Assembly: GCA_024637315.1 (NCBI GenBank)
Contig: JAGXFH010000070.1
Span: 1-63,576, forward strand
Reading direction: 5' to 3'
DNA length: 63,576 nt
From: Brevirhabdus sp.
Lineage (GTDB): Bacteria; Pseudomonadota; Alphaproteobacteria; Rhodobacterales; Rhodobacteraceae
Shown: positions 46,474-55,000 of the stretch, one piece after another
Layout: each line of letters begins with the position of its first letter
Position numbering within the stretch: the first letter of the stretch is position 1
Translations under genes and position numbers: made by a program
Notes under the pieces: generated by a model
Databases searched by the model: none
What the model saw: only the letters and a program-made list of their open reading frames with translations
What the model was told of the DNA's origin: nothing

Positions 46474-48444
46474 TTGACGGACCAGGCGGCGGCAAGCGGC
46501 GCGTTGATTTCCATTCCGGTCCTGCTGGCCCGGAACGCCCTGAAATACGGGGCGAACACGGCTTACCGCGAAAAGGAATTCGGCATCTGGCAAAGCTGGA
46601 ACTGGATCGAAACCGCCGAGGAAATTCGCGCGCTGGCGCTGGGATACCTGTCTCTGGGCATCGAGAAGGGCGATTATGTCGCGGTCATCGGGCGCAACCG
46701 TCCGGCCTTGTACTGGTCGATGGTGGCCGCTCAGAAGGTCGGCGCGATTCCGGTGCCCCTGTATCAGGACGCGGTGGCGGAAGAGATGGCCTATGTTCTG
46801 GAAAATTGCGCCGCCCGCTTCGTCGTGGCCGCCGATCAGGAGCAGGTCGACAAGGTTCTTGAAGTGCAGGAGCGCGTCAAGGTCATCGACCATGTGATCT
46901 ATCTCGATCCGCGCGGTCTGCGCAAATACGACCATTCCCGCCTGCATTCGCTGCGCGACATCCAGGCCGAAGGCCGCGCCGCGCACGAACGCTACGAGGC
47001 CGAGCTGCAAAGGCGCGAAGCCGCGATCACCTATGACGACACCTGCGTGATGCTGTACACCTCCGGCACCACCGGTCGGCCCAAGGGCGTGGTCCTGTCG
47101 AACCGGAACATCATCGAGACCTCGAAGAATTCGGCCGAGTTCGACCATCTGCGGCCCGGCGACGAAGTGCTCGCCTATCTGCCGATGGCCTGGGTCGGGG
47201 ATTTCATCTTTTCCATCGGTCAGGCCTACTGGGTCGGGTTCTGCGTCAATTGCCCCGAAAGCGCCGACACGATGATGACCGACCTGCGGGAAATCGGCCC
47301 GACCTATTACTTCGCGCCGCCCCGCGTGTTCGAGAGCCAGCTGACCAACGTGATGATCCGGATGGAGGATGCCGGGCGGTTCAAGCGCTGGCTGTTCCGG
47401 GTGTTCATGGACCATGCCAGGAAGGTCGGGCCGGCCTTGCTGGACGGCAAGCCGGTGGGCGCTTGGGACCGGTTCAAGTATGCGCTGGGAAACCTCTTCG
47501 TCTATGGTCCGCTGAAGAACACCCTGGGGTTCAGCCTGGTGCGGGTCGGCTACACTGCCGGCGAGGCGATCGGGCCCGAGATTTTCGACTTCTACCGGTC
47601 GCTCGGGATCAACCTCAAACAGCTTTACGGACAGACCGAGGCATCGGTTTTCATCACCCAGCAACCCGATGGCGAGGTGCGCTCGGACACCGTTGGCGTG
47701 CCAAGCCCCGGCGTCGAGCTGAAGATCGGCGACAACGGCGAGGTCTACTATCGCTCTCCCGGCACCTTCGTGGAATATTTCAAGAACCCCGAAAGCACCA
47801 GGGACACCAAGGATCCCGAGGGCTGGGTCGCCACCGGCGACGCCGGGTTCATCGAGCCCGAGACCGGGCATCTGCGGATCATCGACCGCGCCAAGGATGT
47901 CGGCAAGATGGCCGACGGTCGCCTCTTCGCGCCGAAATACGTCGAGAACAAGCTGAAGTTCTATCCCAACATTCTCGAGGCCGTCGTCTTTGGCAATGGC
48001 CGCGACTACTGCACCGCGTTCATCAACATCGACCTGACGGCAGTGGGCAACTGGGCCGAGCGCAACAACATCGCCTATGCCAGCTACCAGGAACTGGCCG
48101 GGCATCCGCGCGTGATGGCGATGATCCAGGACCATATCGAGGAAGCCAACCAGAGCATCGCCGAGGACGAGATGCTGTCGGGCTGCCAGGTTCACCGGTT
48201 CCTTGTGCTGCACAAGGAACTCGACGCCGATGACGGCGAGATGACCCGGACCCGCAAGGTCCGGCGGCGCTTCGTCGAGGAGAAATTCGACGACCTTCTG
48301 AACGCGCTCTATATCGGCAAGACCGAGATCTATACCGAGACCGAGGTCACCTACGAGGATGGCCGCAAGGGCAAGATCAAGGCGACGCTGGAAATCCGCG
48401 ATGCCGCTGTCGTGGCGGATACCGGAAGGATGGCGGCGGAATGA
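46474..48444 (+). CDS. AMP-forming acyl-CoA synthetase
   Basis: A 656-residue ANL-superfamily ligase, long-chain acyl-CoA synthetase-like. Motifs: YTSGTTGRPKGVVLSN (A3 loop), YGQTEASVF (A5), and WVATGDAGFI followed by RIIDRAKDVGKMADGR (A7-A8 hinge). It adenylates a carboxylic acid and transfers it to CoA. The start is TTG 46474, five bases after a strong GGGAGGAG; the open frame back to 46402 has no such site. It is the first gene before livG and probably activates the acid imported by the downstream ABC transporter; chain length or aromaticity of the substrate is unknown. Confidence 0.93.
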   Translation: MTDQAAASGALISIPVLLARNALKYGANTAYREKEFGIWQSWNWIETAEEIRALALGYLSLGIEKGDYVAVIGRNRPALYWSMVAAQKVGAIPVPLYQDAVAEEMAYVLENCAARFVVAADQEQVDKVLEVQERVKVIDHVIYLDPRGLRKYDHSRLHSLRDIQAEGRAAHERYEAELQRREAAITYDDTCVMLYTSGTTGRPKGVVLSNRNIIETSKNSAEFDHLRPGDEVLAYLPMAWVGDFIFSIGQAYWVGFCVNCPESADTMMTDLREIGPTYYFAPPRVFESQLTNVMIRMEDAGRFKRWLFRVFMDHARKVGPALLDGKPVGAWDRFKYALGNLFVYGPLKNTLGFSLVRVGYTAGEAIGPEIFDFYRSLGINLKQLYGQTEASVFITQQPDGEVRSDTVGVPSPGVELKIGDNGEVYYRSPGTFVEYFKNPESTRDTKDPEGWVATGDAGFIEPETGHLRIIDRAKDVGKMADGRLFAPKYVENKLKFYPNILEAVVFGNGRDYCTAFINIDLTAVGNWAERNNIAYASYQELAGHPRVMAMIQDHIEEANQSIAEDEMLSGCQVHRFLVLHKELDADDGEMTRTRKVRRRFVEEKFDDLLNALYIGKTEIYTETEVTYEDGRKGKIKATLEIRDAAVVADTGRMAAE

Positions 48445-48461
48445 GTTTTCGGGCCTCCGGC

Positions 48462-48484
48462 GGGGATATTTCCAGACAAATGAT
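48462..48484 (+). repeat. Rhodobacteraceae-type intergenic element, copy B
   Basis: GGGGATATTTCCAGACAAAT and three more bases; it matches the inverted copy at 19324-19346 with one mismatch. A GCCTCCGGCGG mini-palindrome precedes it. It fills the 51-base gap before livG. Confidence 0.6.
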
Positions 48485-48495
48485 GAGGTCTGCCG

Positions 48496-49317
48496 ATGCT
48501 TGATGCCGGGGCCGAGGGCTACACCACCGAAGACGGTCGCAAGATCGGCGGCGTGCTGATGGAGATGAAGAACATCACGCTGCGCTTCGGCGGGGTCGAG
48601 GCGATCAAGGATATTTCCTTCGACATCCGCGAGGGCGAGATCCGCGCGATCATCGGGCCGAACGGGGCGGGGAAGTCCTCGATGCTGAACGTGATCTCCG
48701 GGTTCTACGTGCCGCAACAGGGCGAGGTCTGGTTCCGCGGCGAAAAACGGCCGCAGATGAAGCCCTATCAGGTGGCCGCGCAAGGGATCGCGCGGACCTT
48801 TCAGAACATCGCGCTGTTCGAGGGGATGAGCGTTCTGGACAACATAATGACCGGGCGCCTGACGCATATGGATGCGGGCATTGCAGCGCAGGCGCTCTGG
48901 TGGGGCAAGGCGCAGCGCGAGGAAGTGGCGAACCGTGCCAAGGTCGAGCGGGTCATCGACTTTCTCGAGATCCAGCACATCCGCAAGACGCCTGTGGCGC
49001 GGCTACCCTACGGGTTGAAAAAACGGGTCGAACTGGCGCGGGCGCTGGCGGCAGAGCCGATGCTGCTGCTGCTCGACGAGCCGATGGCGGGGATGAATGT
49101 CGAAGAGAAAGAGGACATGTCCCGCTTCATTCTGGACGTGAATGACGAGTTCGGCACGACGATCGCGCTCATCGAACATGACATGGGTGTGGTGATGGAT
49201 CTTTCCGATCGCGTCGTGGTGATGGATTACGGCAAGAAGATCGGCGATGGCACGCCCGATGAGGTGCGCAGCAATCAGGACGTGATCGACGCCTATCTGG
49301 GGGTGGCGCATGACTGA
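48496..49317 (+). CDS. livG: Branched-chain-type ABC transporter ATP-binding protein (LivG-like)
   Basis: A 273-residue cytosolic ATPase of a HAAT-family importer. The Walker A is GPNGAGKSSMLN, the Q-loop region FQNIALFEGMSVLDN is LivG-typical, and the Walker B is LLLLDEPMAGMN. The signature segment is LPYGLKKRVELARAL, in place of LSGGQ, as in many LivG proteins. About 20 extra residues precede the domain. GAGG upstream of ATG 48496 is the ribosome binding site. It is first of the transporter genes and works with livF as the second ATPase. Confidence 0.93.
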   Translation: MLDAGAEGYTTEDGRKIGGVLMEMKNITLRFGGVEAIKDISFDIREGEIRAIIGPNGAGKSSMLNVISGFYVPQQGEVWFRGEKRPQMKPYQVAAQGIARTFQNIALFEGMSVLDNIMTGRLTHMDAGIAAQALWWGKAQREEVANRAKVERVIDFLEIQHIRKTPVARLPYGLKKRVELARALAAEPMLLLLDEPMAGMNVEEKEDMSRFILDVNDEFGTTIALIEHDMGVVMDLSDRVVVMDYGKKIGDGTPDEVRSNQDVIDAYLGVAHD

Positions 49318-49337
49318 CCGGCAGAGAGGAGTCGAGC

Positions 49338-50324
49338 ATGCCTGAGCAGCTGTTTTTCGCGTTGGAGGTGATGCTGAACGGCCTGATGGCCGGGGTGCTG
49401 TATGCGCTGGTGGCGCTTGGCTTCGTGCTGATCTTCAAGGCCAGCGGCATCTTCAACTACGCGCAAGGGGTGATGGCCCTCTTCGCCGCCCTGACGCTTG
49501 TCGGGATCATGGAGGGGCAGGTGCCGTTCGCGCATCTGATCAATGCGATCTTCGGCACCGAGGTACATCATTTCGGCTGGACGGTGCCGTCCGTGCTGGC
49601 AATTGCGATGACGTTGGGGGTGATGGTCCTGCTGGCGATCCTGGTCGAGCGTCTGATCCTGAAACATCTGGTCAACCAGCCGGACATCATCCTGTTCATG
49701 GCGACGATCGGACTCGCCTATTTCCTCGAAGGGTTCGGCGACATCATGTGGGGGTCGGACATCAAGACGCTGAATGTCGGACTGCCGCAGGGGATCTCTG
49801 AAACGGTGGACGAGGTCACCTATGACTGGTTCGGCTACGGCTTCTTCCTCGACAAGCTGGATATGGTGGCCACCGTGATTGCCGCGCTCCTGGTGATCGG
49901 GCTTACGCTGTTCTCGCAATATACCAAGCAGGGCCGGGCGCTGCGCGCGGTCGCGGATGATCATCAGGCCGCGTTGTCGGTCGGCATTTCGCTGCGCTTC
50001 ATCTGGGTGCTGGTCTGGTCGATTGCCGGGTTCGTGGCGCTGATCGCGGGGATGATGTGGGGGGCGAAATCGGGGGTCCAGTTCAGCCTGTCGCTGATCG
50101 CCCTGAAGGCGCTGCCGGTGCTGATGCTGGGCGGCTTCACCTCGATCCCCGGCGCGATCGTCGGCGGGTTGATCATCGGCGTCGGCGAGAAGCTGTTTGA
50201 ATTCACCATCGGCCCGATGGTCGGCGGCGCCACCGAAAACTGGTTCGCCTATGTGCTGGCCCTGATGTTCCTCGTCTTCCGGCCCCAAGGGCTCTTCGGC
50301 GAGAAAATCATCGAGAGGGTGTGA
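49338..50324 (+). CDS. livH: Branched-chain-type ABC transporter permease (LivH-like)
   Basis: A 328-residue inner-membrane permease with about eight transmembrane helices. GLMAGVLYALVALGFVLIFKASG is the LivH opening. The EAA-like loop (RALRAVADDHQAALSVGIS) contacts the ATPases. It follows livG by 20 bases with GAGAGGAG upstream. The usual next gene would be livM, but a VOC-family gene stands between them. Confidence 0.93.
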   Translation: MPEQLFFALEVMLNGLMAGVLYALVALGFVLIFKASGIFNYAQGVMALFAALTLVGIMEGQVPFAHLINAIFGTEVHHFGWTVPSVLAIAMTLGVMVLLAILVERLILKHLVNQPDIILFMATIGLAYFLEGFGDIMWGSDIKTLNVGLPQGISETVDEVTYDWFGYGFFLDKLDMVATVIAALLVIGLTLFSQYTKQGRALRAVADDHQAALSVGISLRFIWVLVWSIAGFVALIAGMMWGAKSGVQFSLSLIALKALPVLMLGGFTSIPGAIVGGLIIGVGEKLFEFTIGPMVGGATENWFAYVLALMFLVFRPQGLFGEKIIERV

Positions 50325-50326
50325 CC

Positions 50327-50698
50327 ATGCACAAGCAGCGTATCGGCGTAGTCTGCATCGACTGCAAGACCGAAGATCTGACAGAGGCGACGGAGTTCTG
50401 GTCGGCAATGCTGGGCAAGGACGGCGAGATCGGTGAAAGCGGCAAATACGCCACTTTCGATGATCATACCGGGATGCCCAAGGTCCTGTTGCAGGCGGTG
50501 GACCATGAGCCGCGGGTGCATCTTGATTTCGAGACCGACGACAAGGAGGCCGAATGCGAGCGGCTGAAGGCACTGGGCGCGACTGAGGTGGCTCGGATCA
50601 GAAGCTGGATAGTGATGGAGGCGCCGACCGGGCATCGGTTCTGCCTCGTTGGCCCGCAGGGCGATGACTGGCCCGGCGATGCGAAGGAGTTTGGCTGA
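50327..50698 (+). CDS. VOC (glyoxalase/dioxygenase superfamily) protein inside the transporter operon
   Basis: A 123-residue cytosolic protein of the VOC fold with two beta-alpha-beta-beta-beta modules. The N-terminal half reads IGVVCIDCKTEDLTEATEFW and the C-terminal half PRVHLDFETDDKEAECERLK. A final strand HRFCLVGPQGDDWP closes it. Candidate metal ligands are an early Cys/Asp and His in VHLDFE; completeness of the site is unclear. ATG 50327 with GAGAGGGTG upstream is preferred to the GTG at 50321. It is sandwiched between livH and livM with a one-base overlap to livM, so it is under the same control and may act on the transported compound or on a toxic by-product. Confidence 0.85.
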   Translation: MHKQRIGVVCIDCKTEDLTEATEFWSAMLGKDGEIGESGKYATFDDHTGMPKVLLQAVDHEPRVHLDFETDDKEAECERLKALGATEVARIRSWIVMEAPTGHRFCLVGPQGDDWPGDAKEFG

Positions 50699-51774
50699 TG
50701 CTCTACCGTGAAGCCGGCGATTTCAGCTCCACCTACGAGAAGGACGGCCAGACCTTTCCGATCAAGTTCGATCGCTGGGGCTATTACGTCCTTCTCGCCG
50801 TGGCGTTTCTGGTGGTGCCGTTCCTGATCAACGATTACTGGGCCAACGCGGTCTTCGTGCCGTTCCTGATCTATGCGATCGCGGCGCTGGGGCTGAACAT
50901 CCTGACCGGCTATTGCGGGCAGGTCAGCCTTGGGACCGGCGGGTTCATGGCCGTGGGGGCCTATGCCTGCTACAAGCTGATGACCAGCTTTCCCGATGTC
51001 AGCATCTTCTTTCATGTGCTGATCGCGGGCGGCATCACCGCAGGTGTCGGCGTGATCTTCGGTCTGCCGAGCTTGCGGATCAAGGGCTTCTACCTGGCGG
51101 TGGCGACGCTGGCGGCGCAGTTCTTTCTGGTATGGCTGTTCAACAAGGTGCCGTGGTTTTACAACTACTCGGCCTCGGGCCAGATCAGCAGCCCGGAACG
51201 CACCGTGTTCGGCATCATCGTGACCGGGCCGAACACGGATGCCTGGGCAAAGTACATGTTCTGCCTGATCATCGCGGTGCTTCTGGCGTGGATCGCGCGC
51301 AACCTGACGCGCGGCGCGGTGGGGCGCAAATGGATGGCGATCCGCGACATGGACATCGCCGCCGAGATCATCGGGGTGAACCCGCTCAAGGCCAAGCTGT
51401 CGGCCTTCGCGGTGTCGAGTTTCTTCATCGGCGTCGCGGGGGCCCTGTTCTTCAGCGTCTATCTGGGCGCGGTCGAGGTCGGCGAGGCGTTCGGCATCCA
51501 GAAGTCGTTTCTGGTCCTGTTCATGATCATCATCGGCGGGCTGGGCTCGATCTTCGGCAGTTTCGCGGGGGCGGCGTTCATGGTGCTGCTGCCGGTGCTG
51601 TTGAAGAACATTCTGGTCGGGCAGCTCGGCTGGGCCACCGATCTGGCCGCGCATATCGAATTCATGATCGTCGGCGGCCTGATCATCGGCTTCCTGATCA
51701 TGGAACCCCACGGGCTGGCGCAGCTTTGGCGGCTGGCGAAGGAAAAACTACGGCTTTGGCCCTTCCCGCATTAG
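50698..51774 (+). CDS. livM: Branched-chain-type ABC transporter permease (LivM-like)
   Basis: A 358-residue inner-membrane permease with about nine transmembrane helices. NILTGYCGQVSLGTGGFMAVGAY is the LivM signature, and KWMAIRDMDIAAEIIGVNPLKAKL is the ATPase-coupling loop. The N-terminal ~25 residues are soluble. The start codon shares its A with the VOC gene stop (TGATG), implying coupling. It pairs with LivH to form the channel. Confidence 0.93.
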   Translation: MLYREAGDFSSTYEKDGQTFPIKFDRWGYYVLLAVAFLVVPFLINDYWANAVFVPFLIYAIAALGLNILTGYCGQVSLGTGGFMAVGAYACYKLMTSFPDVSIFFHVLIAGGITAGVGVIFGLPSLRIKGFYLAVATLAAQFFLVWLFNKVPWFYNYSASGQISSPERTVFGIIVTGPNTDAWAKYMFCLIIAVLLAWIARNLTRGAVGRKWMAIRDMDIAAEIIGVNPLKAKLSAFAVSSFFIGVAGALFFSVYLGAVEVGEAFGIQKSFLVLFMIIIGGLGSIFGSFAGAAFMVLLPVLLKNILVGQLGWATDLAAHIEFMIVGGLIIGFLIMEPHGLAQLWRLAKEKLRLWPFPH

Positions 51775-51844
51775 GGCCGGGCCGATGGACGACCGGGACA
51801 AGCCCGGCAAATCGGACGCAATAACCAAGGGAGGAATACGACCG

Positions 51845-53128
51845 ATGAAACTGAAAATGGCAACCATGGTGCTGGCCGGCGTGATGGCCGCTGCGCCGGC
51901 GATGGCGGAGCTTGTGTTCCCGGCACTCAGCTACCGCACCGGACCCTACGCCGCCAACGGCATTCCATTCGCGGATGGCTATCAGGACTACTTCACGCTG
52001 ATCAACGAGCGTGACGGCGGCATTGGCGGCGAGAAGATCAAGCTGGTGGAATGCGAGACCGGCTACAACACCGAGAAGGGTGTGGAATGCTACGAGGCGA
52101 CCAAGGGCCAGGGGGCGCTGCTTTATCAGCCGCTGTCCACGGGCATCACCTATCAGCTGATCCCGAAAGTCTCTGCCGATGGCATTCCGATGCATTCGAT
52201 GGGCTATGGCCGGACGAGCGCCAAGAACGGCAAGGTGTTCAAGTGGATCTTCAACTACCCGGCGAACTACTGGGATGGCGCCAGCATCGCGGTGAAGCAC
52301 ATCCTCGATCAGGAAGGCGGCGATCTGAGCGGCAAGAAGATCGCGCTGGTCTATCACAACTCGGCCTATGGCAAAGAGCCGATCCGGACCCTGCAGGAGC
52401 TGTCGAAAAAGCACGGCTACGAATTTGTCGAGATCGCCGTCGACCATCCCGGACAAGAGCAGAAGTCGCAATGGCTGCAGATCCGCCGCGACAAGCCGGA
52501 TTACGTGCTGATGTGGGGCTGGGGCGTGATGAACCAGGTCGCGATTCAGGAAGCCGCGAACATCCGCTTCCCGATGGATCATTTCATCGGCATCTGGTGG
52601 TCGGGATCCGAGAATGACGTGATGCCGGTGGGTGACGGCGCCGATGGCTACAAGGCGCTGAACATGCATCTGCCGGGCGCGGATTTCCCGATCTACGAAG
52701 ACCTCAAGGCCCATGTCTACGACAAGGGTATGGCGGCCGGCGCGGGTGATCAGCACGGCTCTGTCCTGTATAACCGCGGCATGTATGCCGCGATGCTGGC
52801 GGTCGAGGCGGCTAAGAAGGCGCAGGAGCTTTCGGGCGTGGCCGCGATCAATGCCGCGCAGATGCGCGACGGCATGGAGGCGCTGGTGATCGACGCGGCG
52901 ACGATGGAGGCTCTGGGGCTGCCCAACTTCGGTCCGGGATTCGAAGTGACCTGCGAGAACCACGGCGGATCGGGTCTGGGCATCGTCCAGCAATGGGATG
53001 CGGCCGCGGGCCAGTGGAACCAGATCACCGATTACATCGAATCGGACAAAGAGGTGATCGAGCCGCTGGTGATGGAGGATTCGGCTGCCTATGCGGCGGA
53101 ATCCGGTATCGAAGAGCGGTGCAACTGA
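51845..53128 (+). CDS. ABC transporter periplasmic substrate-binding protein (LivK-like)
   Basis: A 427-residue type I periplasmic-binding protein. The signal peptide is 1-19 (cleavage AMA-EL). The body begins LVFPALSYRTGPYAANGIPFADGYQDYF and continues with GYNTEKGVECYEATKG and IALVYHNSAYGKEPI. At 427 residues it is longer than classical LivK (~370), as in the Amt/urea or aromatic-acid binding members of the HAAT family, so leucine is an unlikely ligand. ATG 51845 has GGGAGGAA upstream. A strong stem-loop follows, which may raise its message level over livF. Confidence 0.9.
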   Translation: MKLKMATMVLAGVMAAAPAMAELVFPALSYRTGPYAANGIPFADGYQDYFTLINERDGGIGGEKIKLVECETGYNTEKGVECYEATKGQGALLYQPLSTGITYQLIPKVSADGIPMHSMGYGRTSAKNGKVFKWIFNYPANYWDGASIAVKHILDQEGGDLSGKKIALVYHNSAYGKEPIRTLQELSKKHGYEFVEIAVDHPGQEQKSQWLQIRRDKPDYVLMWGWGVMNQVAIQEAANIRFPMDHFIGIWWSGSENDVMPVGDGADGYKALNMHLPGADFPIYEDLKAHVYDKGMAAGAGDQHGSVLYNRGMYAAMLAVEAAKKAQELSGVAAINAAQMRDGMEALVIDAATMEALGLPNFGPGFEVTCENHGGSGLGIVQQWDAAAGQWNQITDYIESDKEVIEPLVMEDSAAYAAESGIEERCN

Positions 53129-53141
53129 TGCGCTGAATTTT

Positions 53142-53171
53142 CCCCGGCCGGCTGCATGCGGCCGGCCGGGG
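53142..53171 (+). terminator. 11-bp stem-loop between the binding protein and livF
   Basis: CCCCGGCCGGC and GCCGGCCGGGG pair perfectly around eight bases, 13 bases after the stop. An AT-rich run with GATATTTTT follows. It may partly terminate or protect the abundant binding-protein message. Confidence 0.65.
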
Positions 53172-53202
53172 GATTTAGATATTTTTGGGAAGAAGAATCC
53201 TG

Positions 53203-54027
53203 ATGCCAGAGACTGCCAAGACCGACGCGGCGCTGCTTGAGGTCAACAATATCGAGGTGATCTACAACCATGTCATTCTGGTACTGAAGGGCGTCAGCCT
53301 GTCGGTCCCGAAGGGCGGGATCACAGCGCTTCTGGGCGGCAATGGCGCGGGAAAGACGACGACGCTGAAAGCAATCTCCAATCTTCTGCATTCCGAGCGT
53401 GGCGAAGTGACCAAGGGGTCGATCCTTTATCGTGGAGAGCGGGTGCAGGATTCAAGCCCGTCCGATCTGGTCAAGAAGGGCGTCATCCAGGTGATGGAAG
53501 GGCGGCATTGCTTCGAGCATCTGACCGTCGAAGAGAATTTGATGACCGGCGCCTATACAAGGGGCGACGGAAGGGCCGCGATCGAAAAAGATCTGGAACT
53601 GGTCTACAGCTACTTTCCGCGGCTCAAAGAGCGGCGCAAAAGCCAGGCCGGCTATACCTCGGGCGGCGAACAGCAGATGGTGGCGATCGGCCGCGCCCTG
53701 ATGAGCCGGCCCGAGACGATCCTGCTCGACGAACCCTCGATGGGGCTGGCGCCGCAACTGGTGGAAGAGATTTTCGGGATCGTGAAAAGTCTGAACGAGA
53801 ACGAGGGCGTGAGTTTCCTGCTGGCAGAGCAGAACACCAACGTGGCTTTGCGTTTTGCCCATTACGGCTACATCCTGGAATCCGGCCGTGTGGTTCTCGA
53901 CGGGCCGGCTGCCAGCCTGCGCGAGAACCAGGATGTGAAGGAATTCTACCTCGGCGTCTCGGACGAAGGGCGAAAGAGCTTTCGCGATGTGCGCAGCTAC
54001 CGGCGGCGAAAGCGCTGGCTGGCCTAG
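53203..54027 (+). CDS. livF: Branched-chain-type ABC transporter ATP-binding protein (LivF-like)
   Basis: A 274-residue ATPase, partner of LivG. The Walker A is GGNGAGKTTTLKAI, the signature is YTSGGEQQMVAIGRAL, and the Walker B is ETILLDEPSMGLAPQ. A C-terminal extension of ~25 basic residues (RRKRWLA end) is unusual for LivF, which normally stops near 235-240. The ATG at 53203, with GAAGAAG upstream, is preferred to the TTG at 53185. Its stop overlaps the stop of the convergent two-domain protein gene by three bases. Confidence 0.92.
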   Translation: MPETAKTDAALLEVNNIEVIYNHVILVLKGVSLSVPKGGITALLGGNGAGKTTTLKAISNLLHSERGEVTKGSILYRGERVQDSSPSDLVKKGVIQVMEGRHCFEHLTVEENLMTGAYTRGDGRAAIEKDLELVYSYFPRLKERRKSQAGYTSGGEQQMVAIGRALMSRPETILLDEPSMGLAPQLVEEIFGIVKSLNENEGVSFLLAEQNTNVALRFAHYGYILESGRVVLDGPAASLRENQDVKEFYLGVSDEGRKSFRDVRSYRRRKRWLA

Positions 54028-54881
54028 CCGGCGTGGGCGGCCTCGGCTTTCATCTCGTCGATCCGGGCGATCGCCTCTTCGCGCGTATTGCGGATGTTGG
54101 GGCGGAAGTCCTGGCTTTGCGCCCGCTGGCGGATTTCTTCCTCGGTCTCCGACCCGGTGGCGTAGCGGACCGATCCCAGCGAGGCGGCGATGTTCAAGGC
54201 TTTGCCGCGCCTTGCATAATGGACCCAGGCCTCGGGCATGATCTGGCAGCCATTGTAGTTGATCAGGAAATACCACTTCCGGTCGGTTTCCTTGATCCGC
54301 TCCTCGATATGGTCGTAGAAGTCGTTGACATCGCGGGAATGGTGGAACGTGAAACCCGAGAAATCGACATCCATGATGTCCGCGTCGGGCAGGAAGGTGA
54401 TGCGCGGGGCAAAGTCTTCGACCGTACAATTCGGCGTGTACTCGATCCGGTGGATGCGTCGCGAGGGCAGCGATTTCAGCCGCGCGAACGCATCGTCGCG
54501 GGTGGCAAGAAGGTTCGGGTCGAAGGCGTCCGTTCCGGCGGCGTTCTCGATCTGCCGCCGGGTTTCCTCGGACGCGTCAAAGCGCACCGAGCCCATCGAA
54601 TGCGCCATGTTAAGCGTTTTGCCGCGGCGGGCGAAGGCGAACCAGGCGTCGGGGTCAATCCGGCTGTTGAAATAGTTGACCGCGAAGAACCACTGATCCT
54701 CGCCGGTGGCGGCGATACGGTCCTCGATCCGGTCATAGAAGGCGTTGACCTCGGCCTGGCTCGACAGGTGCAGGTTCGTGAAATCGACCTCCATGACCTG
54801 GGCTTCGTCGTGGAAGCTGACCCGGTCGTCGATCTGCTCTGCGCTGAGGTTGGTCTGGCGGCTTTCGGCGATATGGGTCAT
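54024..54881 (-). CDS. Two-domain internally duplicated protein of unknown function
   Basis: A 285-residue soluble protein made of two homologous halves (~22-137 and ~161-277). Equivalent motifs are MEVDFTNL/MDVDFSGF, VNAFYDRIEDRI/VNDFYDHIEERI, WFFAVNYFNSRI/WYFLINYNGCQI, ARRGKTLNMAHSMGSVRF/ARRGKALNIAASLGSVRY and ATRDDAFARL/NTREEAIARI. I do not recognise the family. ATG 54881 is chosen because GAAGAG stands ten bases upstream; the GTG at 54890 has no spacing. It is divergent from the PaaK-like ligase across a GntR-type palindrome and lies at the end of the transporter block, so a role in the same pathway is likely. Confidence 0.8.
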   Translation of the reverse strand: MTHIAESRQTNLSAEQIDDRVSFHDEAQVMEVDFTNLHLSSQAEVNAFYDRIEDRIAATGEDQWFFAVNYFNSRIDPDAWFAFARRGKTLNMAHSMGSVRFDASEETRRQIENAAGTDAFDPNLLATRDDAFARLKSLPSRRIHRIEYTPNCTVEDFAPRITFLPDADIMDVDFSGFTFHHSRDVNDFYDHIEERIKETDRKWYFLINYNGCQIMPEAWVHYARRGKALNIAASLGSVRYATGSETEEEIRQRAQSQDFRPNIRNTREEAIARIDEMKAEAAHAG

Positions 54882-54939
54882 GGCGGGCACTCTTCACTTG
54901 ACGTCGCCGCAAGATTAAAGCCCCGCCTTATGGTAGACA

Positions 54940-54951
54940 ATTGTATACAAT
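54940..54951. promoter_or_regulatory. GntR/FadR-type palindromic operator
   Basis: ATTGTATACAAT is a perfect 12-bp palindrome with the GTATAC core bound by FadR-subfamily GntR regulators. It sits midway between two divergent starts (54881 and 55001), 50-60 bases from each, where one repressor could cover both promoters. Confidence 0.6.
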
Positions 54952-55000
54952 GTCGCGGCGACGCTCTGTCGCAGGACGGCGCAGCGGAAAAGGAACACTG

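Noticed and set aside
46414-48978. An 854-codon minus-strand frame
   Set aside because: Antisense to the acyl-CoA synthetase and livG. No signal peptide, motif or start site; composition typical of a shadow frame.
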